Positions 7,401 to 9,474 of a stretch of DNA of 9,474 nt are shown here, piece by piece. The translations under genes and the position numbers were made by a program. Below the pieces are notes generated by a model that was not told the DNA's origin, searched no databases, and saw only the letters and a program-made list of their open reading frames with translations. Origin of the DNA: Pseudomonadota bacterium (GTDB lineage Bacteria > Pseudomonadota > Gammaproteobacteria > Steroidobacterales > Steroidobacteraceae). The stretch spans positions 1 through 9,474 of the forward strand of contig QGUX01000128.1 in assembly GCA_003242275.1 (NCBI GenBank). Direction: 5' to 3'. Every line of letters starts with the position of its first letter. Positions within the stretch are counted from its first letter, which is position 1.

Positions 7401-7601
7401 GGCTCCTCGGTGTACTGGGATACGCGCCTGTCCTACCGCTTCAACATGGGCGGGGGCGAGGCGGAGATCTTCGGCAACGTGCAGAATCTCTTCGACCGCG
7501 ATCCACCGTGGATCAGCATCCTGGAGGGCGTGGGCCAGACTGCGGGCGGTTTCGACGTGATCGGTCGCCGCTACGTGGCCGGCATCAACGTGAGGTTCTG
7601 A
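4461..7601 (+). CDS. TonB-dependent outer-membrane receptor, substrate unknown
   Basis: A 1046-residue protein. ATG 4461 is chosen because AGGGGG (4448-4453) lies 7 bp before it and a basic plus hydrophobic signal peptide follows at once, cleaved near Ala38 ('QVPA'). The TTG at 4386 would add residues before the signal. The TonB box region is 'EEVTVTGTR' (48 onward). The plug domain (about 60-185) shows 'NLRGIGSNRTLTLLDGRRM' (from 121) and 'VTGGASAAYGTDAVSGVV' (from 164). The rest is a beta-barrel ending in 'YVAGINVRF', with the terminal Phe used for outer-membrane insertion. Loop cysteine pairs such as Cys834/Cys843 and the 'CQPLNLFG' motif (Cys500) are typical of the large receptors of Xanthomonadales- and Caulobacter-like bacteria. 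It uses ExbBD-TonB energy to import a ligand. No transporter, hydrolase or anti-sigma gene is adjacent, so the ligand cannot be named; a siderophore, saccharide or hydrophobic compound are all possible. Confidence 0.95.
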   Translation: MMIPMRAGASRLRSGALVRRTPVAAAVALALCATQVPAAETDQPVELEEVTVTGTRIRAVTGMDTPTPVTAVAVDEIAAMSPVSVTEALVQLPQFAASATAENFGDPANNFFTSPGGGSLNLRGIGSNRTLTLLDGRRMPPASIFGGPDINTFPDQLLRRIETVTGGASAAYGTDAVSGVVNYILDTEFEGIRASAQFGRSDRGDGANQRYSFSLGHSLTDRLHLLFSAGYLKQETIDEPGSRDWYQSCGLLRNTAAGAGSSRDNPVYRPDCNLRDVRSSVDGVMSVAGLGRITFDHDGNPVPFSPGVRQGGTWQVGGSGEDLGEVINVLLPGQNRKNAFAYLDYDVSDNLNVYVQGMYSKQLLSRAYLVGNYGGVPLPFHAFTIYADNAFLPDSLRQYMEDNDIPSVTFGRQLSPYDGALGAYRNHSRTSAGTLGFKSTVGRGWSLDGYVQFGKTELDAEQAGGSRQDRIFLAVDAVRDENGVIRCRIDVVSPGLVDNCQPLNLFGRGNASSAAIDWVTGFDPNVPVTVNPYVASEGRVVDWTYSYVGDESKHRLVTLKQTVAELTASGELAQGWAGAIVGAVGAHYRKETLDQRVQASQGNPAADPAWYPVFCNDPGFGPQCPAGALAAQVDSGFRPPGTIGVRGVPAGVANNLVEIQFSNVPFIQGEYDVKELFAETVVPLVSGASWMQALNLQAAVRWADYEGSGTIWSWKGGLDGQLTSELRLRGTYSRDTRAGNMAERFDRTGGAANATDRKVPGAGEPPIPDPANYGFTIVSGGNPNIKPETGDTFTVGLVYRPNWMPGFSMSVDWLKVDLKDAIEALAVQDIIDLCYQQNDQDQCSRITREVGTDGIDRIIFINSARQNLGKATYEGIDFELAWGRRVNLLGGDERLTARLFGTYLIESSTTNYAGVKTERTGELVSQNPRRRANLNVGYTRGGFGLTLIGRYHGGGRNSMALNREDADGNVATWDVADNHTGSSVYWDTRLSYRFNMGGGEAEIFGNVQNLFDRDPPWISILEGVGQTAGGFDVIGRRYVAGINVRF

Positions 7602-7617
7602 AGCATCCGCGCGGCGT

Positions 7618-7642
7618 CCCTGGCCTGACCCCCTGGCCAGGG
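7618..7642 (+). repeat. First of two tandem hairpins after the receptor gene
   Basis: CCCTGGCC (7618-7625) pairs perfectly with GGCCAGGG (7635-7642) over a 9 nt loop. CCCTGGCC occurs again at 7631-7638, so the right side is itself the 12 bp palindrome CCCTGGCCAGGG (7631-7642). It begins 17 bp after the receptor stop and ends 2 bp before the terminator stem. It has no T-tract of its own. A role in 3' end protection or transcriptional pausing is an inference. Confidence 0.5.
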
Positions 7643-7644
7643 TT

Positions 7645-7680
7645 ACCCGGTCCGGACGACGGTCCGGACCGGGTTTCTTT
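7645..7680 (+). terminator. Intrinsic terminator of the TonB-dependent receptor gene
   Basis: A perfect 13 bp GC-rich stem, ACCCGGTCCGGAC (7645-7657) with GTCCGGACCGGGT (7662-7674), closes on the 4 nt loop GACG. It is followed immediately by TTTCTTT (7674-7680). This is a strong Rho-independent terminator on the + strand, 43 bp after the receptor stop. On the - strand no T-tract follows, so it is probably one-directional, although it lies downstream of the convergent cytochrome gene as well. Confidence 0.9.
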
Positions 7681-7682
7681 CA

Positions 7683-7752
7683 GGCAGCGAAGTCCTCCAG
7701 GAACGGAGGACGTCTCCGCAGAGCAAAGTGTGCAAGCCGAAGGCGAGCGAGG
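7683..7752 (-). other. Structured intergenic block downstream of the cytochrome c gene
   Basis: This 70 bp block separates two convergent genes and has no coding signal. It contains a perfect 7 bp stem, GTCCTCC (7692-7698) with GGAGGAC (7705-7711), over a 6 nt loop, and a small GCC-GAA-GGC stem at 7736-7744. The larger stem could end the cytochrome transcript on the - strand, but no T-tract follows. The block is less GC-rich and more purine-rich on the + strand than its surroundings. It has the look of a short dispersed intergenic repeat, which one window cannot show. Confidence 0.35.
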
Positions 7753-7754
7753 AT

Positions 7755-8144
7755 CTACTTGGCCTTCAGGGTCTTGAGGTAGGCGATGACGTCGGCGCGC
7801 TCCTTCGCGTCCGGCACGGGCATCACCATCATGGTGCCGGGCACCTTGGTCATGGGGTTGGCCAGGAATTCATCCAGCGTCTGCTCGTCCCAGGTCACGC
7901 CGTGCTTCTTCAGCGCCTCGGTGTACAGGGGGAAGTCCTTCACGCTGGCCGCCTTGCGGCCCACGACGCCGGCCAGCGTCGGTCCGGTCACCGGGCCACC
8001 CGGCTCGGTGGTGGTGGAGTGACAGGTACCGCAGGCGTACTTGTCGAACACGGCCTTGCCGGCGGCGGCATCGGCGGCGAACGCACTCGGGGCGGCCAGC
8101 ACGGCAGCCAGGGCCAGCAGGCGGGCGGAACGGGTCACGGACAT
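7755..8144 (-). CDS. Periplasmic class I c-type cytochrome (c2/c-550-like)
   Basis: A 129-residue precursor. The Sec signal peptide ends 'PSAFA' and is cleaved after Ala23, leaving a mature protein of about 106 residues, the normal monoheme size. The heme motif is CGTCH (38-42), with His42 as axial ligand. 'GPTLAGVVGRKA', 'YTEALKKHGVTWDEQTLDEFLANP' and 'KVPGTMMVMP' align with mitochondrial cytochrome c and bacterial c2. Met106 occupies the Met80 ligand position, and 'ERADVIAYLKTL' is the C-terminal helix. Heme is attached in the periplasm, where the protein would shuttle single electrons between dehydrogenases or bc1 and an oxidase or reductase. The start ATG 8144 follows an in-frame TAG, with GGAG 10 bp upstream. 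It has its own promoter and is separated from the upstream dehydrogenase by a terminator, so the two are probably independent. The exact redox partner is unknown. Confidence 0.94.
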   Translation of the reverse strand: MSVTRSARLLALAAVLAAPSAFAADAAAGKAVFDKYACGTCHSTTTEPGGPVTGPTLAGVVGRKAASVKDFPLYTEALKKHGVTWDEQTLDEFLANPMTKVPGTMMVMPVPDAKERADVIAYLKTLKAK

Positions 8145-8196
8145 CTACGTCTTTCTCCAGCAAGGGGGCCGTAAGGGCCGGTTTTGACTGGGAATC

Positions 8197-8205
8197 ATTC
8201 TAGCA
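8197..8205 (-). promoter_or_regulatory. Extended -10 promoter for the cytochrome c gene
   Basis: On the - strand this reads TGCTAGAAT, an extended -10 (TG-N-TAGAAT) in otherwise GC-rich DNA. Transcription would start near 8190, about 45 nt before the ATG. At 17 bp spacing the -35 position reads GAAGGG (8220-8225 in reverse complement), a poor match, which is common for extended -10 promoters. Confidence 0.55.
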
Positions 8206-8253
8206 AAGCGCGCCCTGAACCCTTCCTGAAGAAGTCTGCACGAAGGCATCGGG

Positions 8254-8293
8254 AAAAACGCCCGGGAAGCCCCGCGCGGGCAACGCACGGGGC
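8254..8293 (-). terminator. Probable terminator of the aldehyde dehydrogenase gene
   Basis: On the - strand a 10 bp stem (8284-8293 with 8269-8278, one G-U pair, loop of 5) lies 26 bp after the dehydrogenase stop. A GTTTTT tract (8254-8259) follows about 10 nt beyond the stem. An alternative 5 bp stem, CGGGC/GCCCG (8277-8281 and 8260-8264), sits next to the T-tract. Either form supports intrinsic termination before the cytochrome promoter; the gap or the short alternative stem lowers certainty. Confidence 0.6.
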
Positions 8294-8319
8294 GGGTTTC
8301 GCCAGGCGCAGCGGGTCGC

Positions 8320-9474
8320 TCAGATCGGGTAGTGGCGCGGCTGCGTGGCGATGCTGATCCAGCGCAGGTCGGTGAACTCGGCGATGCCGGCCTTGCCGCC
8401 GAAGCGGCCCAGGCCCGAGGCCTTGGTGCCGCCAAAGGGCATCTGCGCCTCGTCCTGCACCGTGGGGCTGTTGATGTGACAGATTCCCGAGTCGATGCGC
8501 TGCGCCACCGAGAGGGCGGTGCCGATGTCGCGGCTGAACACTGCCGCCGACAGGCCGTACTCGCAGTCGTTGGCCAGTTCCACGGCATGGTCCACGTCGC
8601 GGGCGCGCAGGATGCCGACGATGGGGCCGAAGGACTCCTCGCCGTAGATGCGCATGCCCTTCTGCACGCCGTCGACCACGGTAGGCTCGAAGAAGGCGCC
8701 GCCCGAACCCTTGCCGCCGGCCAGCACGCGCGCGCCCTTGGCGGTGGCGTCGGCGATCAGCGCCTTCACGTGGTCAACCGTGCGGGTGTCGACGCAGGCG
8801 CCGATGGGGAAGTTGCCGCTGGACGGATCGCCCACCTTCAGGCTCTTCGCCTTCTCGACGAAGCGGCGGATGAACTCCTCGGCGATCTTCTCCACCACGA
8901 TGATGCGCTCGGTGGACATGCAGATCTGGCCCTGGTGCATGAAGGCGCCGAAGGCGGCCGCGGCCACGGCCTCGTCGAGGTCGGCATCCTCGAGGATCAC
9001 CAGCGGCGCCTTGCCGCCCAGCTCCAGCAGGCAGGGCTTGAGGTGCTTGCCGGACAGCTCGCCGATGATGCGGCCGACGCGGCTGGAGCCGGTGAAGTTC
9101 ACGCGCCGGACCGCCGGGTGCGCGATCAGCGCCTCGACCACGGCCGGGGCGTCGGAGGCCGCGTGGGTGATGAAGTTGACCGCGCCGGCCGGCAGGCCGG
9201 CCTCGAGGAAGGCATCGATGATCAGGCGGTGCACGGCGGGGCAGAGCTCGGAGGCCTTCAGCACCGTGGTATTGCCGCAGGCCAGCGGCATGGCGATGGC
9301 GCGCACGCCGAGGATCACCGGCGCGTTCCACGGCGCCATGCCCACGCACACGCCGACGGGCTGGCGCAGCGCCAGCGCCGCCGGCACGGGGGTGGCCCGG
9401 TGCCCGGGCTGGCCGGGGGCCTGGGGGGGCCTGGGCCGGGCCCCCCTCGCGACCGGGGGGCGAACGGGGGGTGG
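8320..9474 (-). CDS. NAD(P)+-dependent aldehyde dehydrogenase, salicylaldehyde/vanillin dehydrogenase-like, N-terminus missing
   Basis: Recognisable family sequence runs from codon 9385-9387 to the stop at 8320, 355 residues of an expected roughly 485; the N-terminal part lies beyond the window. Numbering from that codon: 'APWNAPVILG' (18-27) and 'NFTGSSRVG' (97-105) are NAD-binding segments, the general base is Glu122 in LELGGK, the catalytic nucleophile is Cys156 in QGQICMSTER, and 'EESFGPIVG' is the conserved C-terminal motif. 'VRAIAMPLACGNTTVLKASE', 'DEAQMPFGG' and the ending RHYPI resemble NahF-type salicylaldehyde and Vdh-type vanillin dehydrogenases, which oxidise aromatic aldehydes to acids in the cytoplasm. 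Substrate is inferred from similarity only. The frame stays open to base 9474, but 9388-9474 encodes proline-rich sequence unlike the family and is probably corrupt. The gene is followed by its own terminator, then an independent cytochrome c gene. Confidence 0.9.
   Translation of the reverse strand, partial: PPPVRPPVARGARPRPPQAPGQPGHRATPVPAALALRQPVGVCVGMAPWNAPVILGVRAIAMPLACGNTTVLKASELCPAVHRLIIDAFLEAGLPAGAVNFITHAASDAPAVVEALIAHPAVRRVNFTGSSRVGRIIGELSGKHLKPCLLELGGKAPLVILEDADLDEAVAAAAFGAFMHQGQICMSTERIIVVEKIAEEFIRRFVEKAKSLKVGDPSSGNFPIGACVDTRTVDHVKALIADATAKGARVLAGGKGSGGAFFEPTVVDGVQKGMRIYGEESFGPIVGILRARDVDHAVELANDCEYGLSAAVFSRDIGTALSVAQRIDSGICHINSPTVQDEAQMPFGGTKASGLGRFGGKAGIAEFTDLRWISIATQPRHYPI
9388..9474. 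other. G-run-rich edge sequence, probably low quality
   Basis: Only 10 of these 87 bases are A or T. There are G runs at 9388-9392, 9415-9419, 9423-9429, 9455-9460 and 9466-9471, and a C run at 9441-9446. The aldehyde dehydrogenase should continue here on the - strand, but the translation is proline- and arginine-rich and shows no family motif. The rest of the window has nothing like it. A read-end or contig-end error is the simplest explanation; a genuine rearrangement cannot be excluded. Confidence 0.7.

Noticed and set aside
8145..8588. 147-codon - strand frame between the cytochrome and dehydrogenase genes
   Set aside because: It mostly overlaps the dehydrogenase in another frame and crosses its terminator and the cytochrome promoter. 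No motif is present.
7755..9474. Aldehyde dehydrogenase and cytochrome c as one oxidation operon
   Set aside because: A probable terminator and a separate extended -10 promoter lie in the 175 bp gap, and soluble NAD-dependent dehydrogenases of this family do not need a periplasmic cytochrome.

Overview
The window is GC-rich DNA that looks like a chromosomal segment of a gammaproteobacterium, most plausibly near Xanthomonadales, Nevskiales or Steroidobacterales. This is inferred from PilY1/PilE/FimT-type type IV pilus genes, a tRNA gene with an encoded CCA end, a large TonB-dependent receptor of the 'VTGTRI' class, and a NahF/Vdh-like aldehyde dehydrogenase. No transposase, phage gene, CRISPR array or defence gene is visible. 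It reads as ordinary housekeeping and accessory metabolism. I did not find a convincing undescribed system; the leads are regulatory structures and one likely sequence-quality problem.

Layout, left to right. (1) Bases 1-3537 (+): the 3' part of pilY1 (its start lies left of the window) and pilE, 24 bp apart, forming the end of a minor-pilin operon. (2) Bases 3563-4057 (-): a FimT/GspH-type pseudopilin convergent with pilE, with a strong inverted repeat across the junction. Its C-terminal tail carries a GRPR motif like the DNA-binding tail of competence FimT proteins. (3) Bases 4165-4260 (+): tRNA-Thr(CGT) with a recognisable -10 element. (4) Bases 4261-4460: a 200 bp non-coding leader with several palindromes, including three arms that can pair in two exclusive ways, upstream of (5) a 1046-residue TonB-dependent outer-membrane receptor at 4461-7601 (+). 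The receptor is followed by two tandem hairpins, the second a textbook intrinsic terminator. (6) Bases 7683-7752: a short structured intergenic block of unknown nature. (7) Bases 7755-8144 (-): a periplasmic class I cytochrome c with its own extended -10 promoter. (8) Bases 8320-9474 (-): the C-terminal three quarters of an aldehyde dehydrogenase, ending in its own terminator.

Functionally, the left third serves type IV pilus assembly, adhesion and possibly DNA uptake. The receptor imports an unidentified substrate across the outer membrane using TonB energy. The cytochrome carries electrons in the periplasm, and the dehydrogenase oxidises a (probably aromatic) aldehyde in the cytoplasm. Apart from pilY1-pilE, the genes appear to be separate transcription units with promoters or terminators between them. 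The last 87 bases (9388-9474) are about 88% GC with repeated runs of five to seven G and do not encode the expected dehydrogenase sequence, so the right edge should be treated as suspect.
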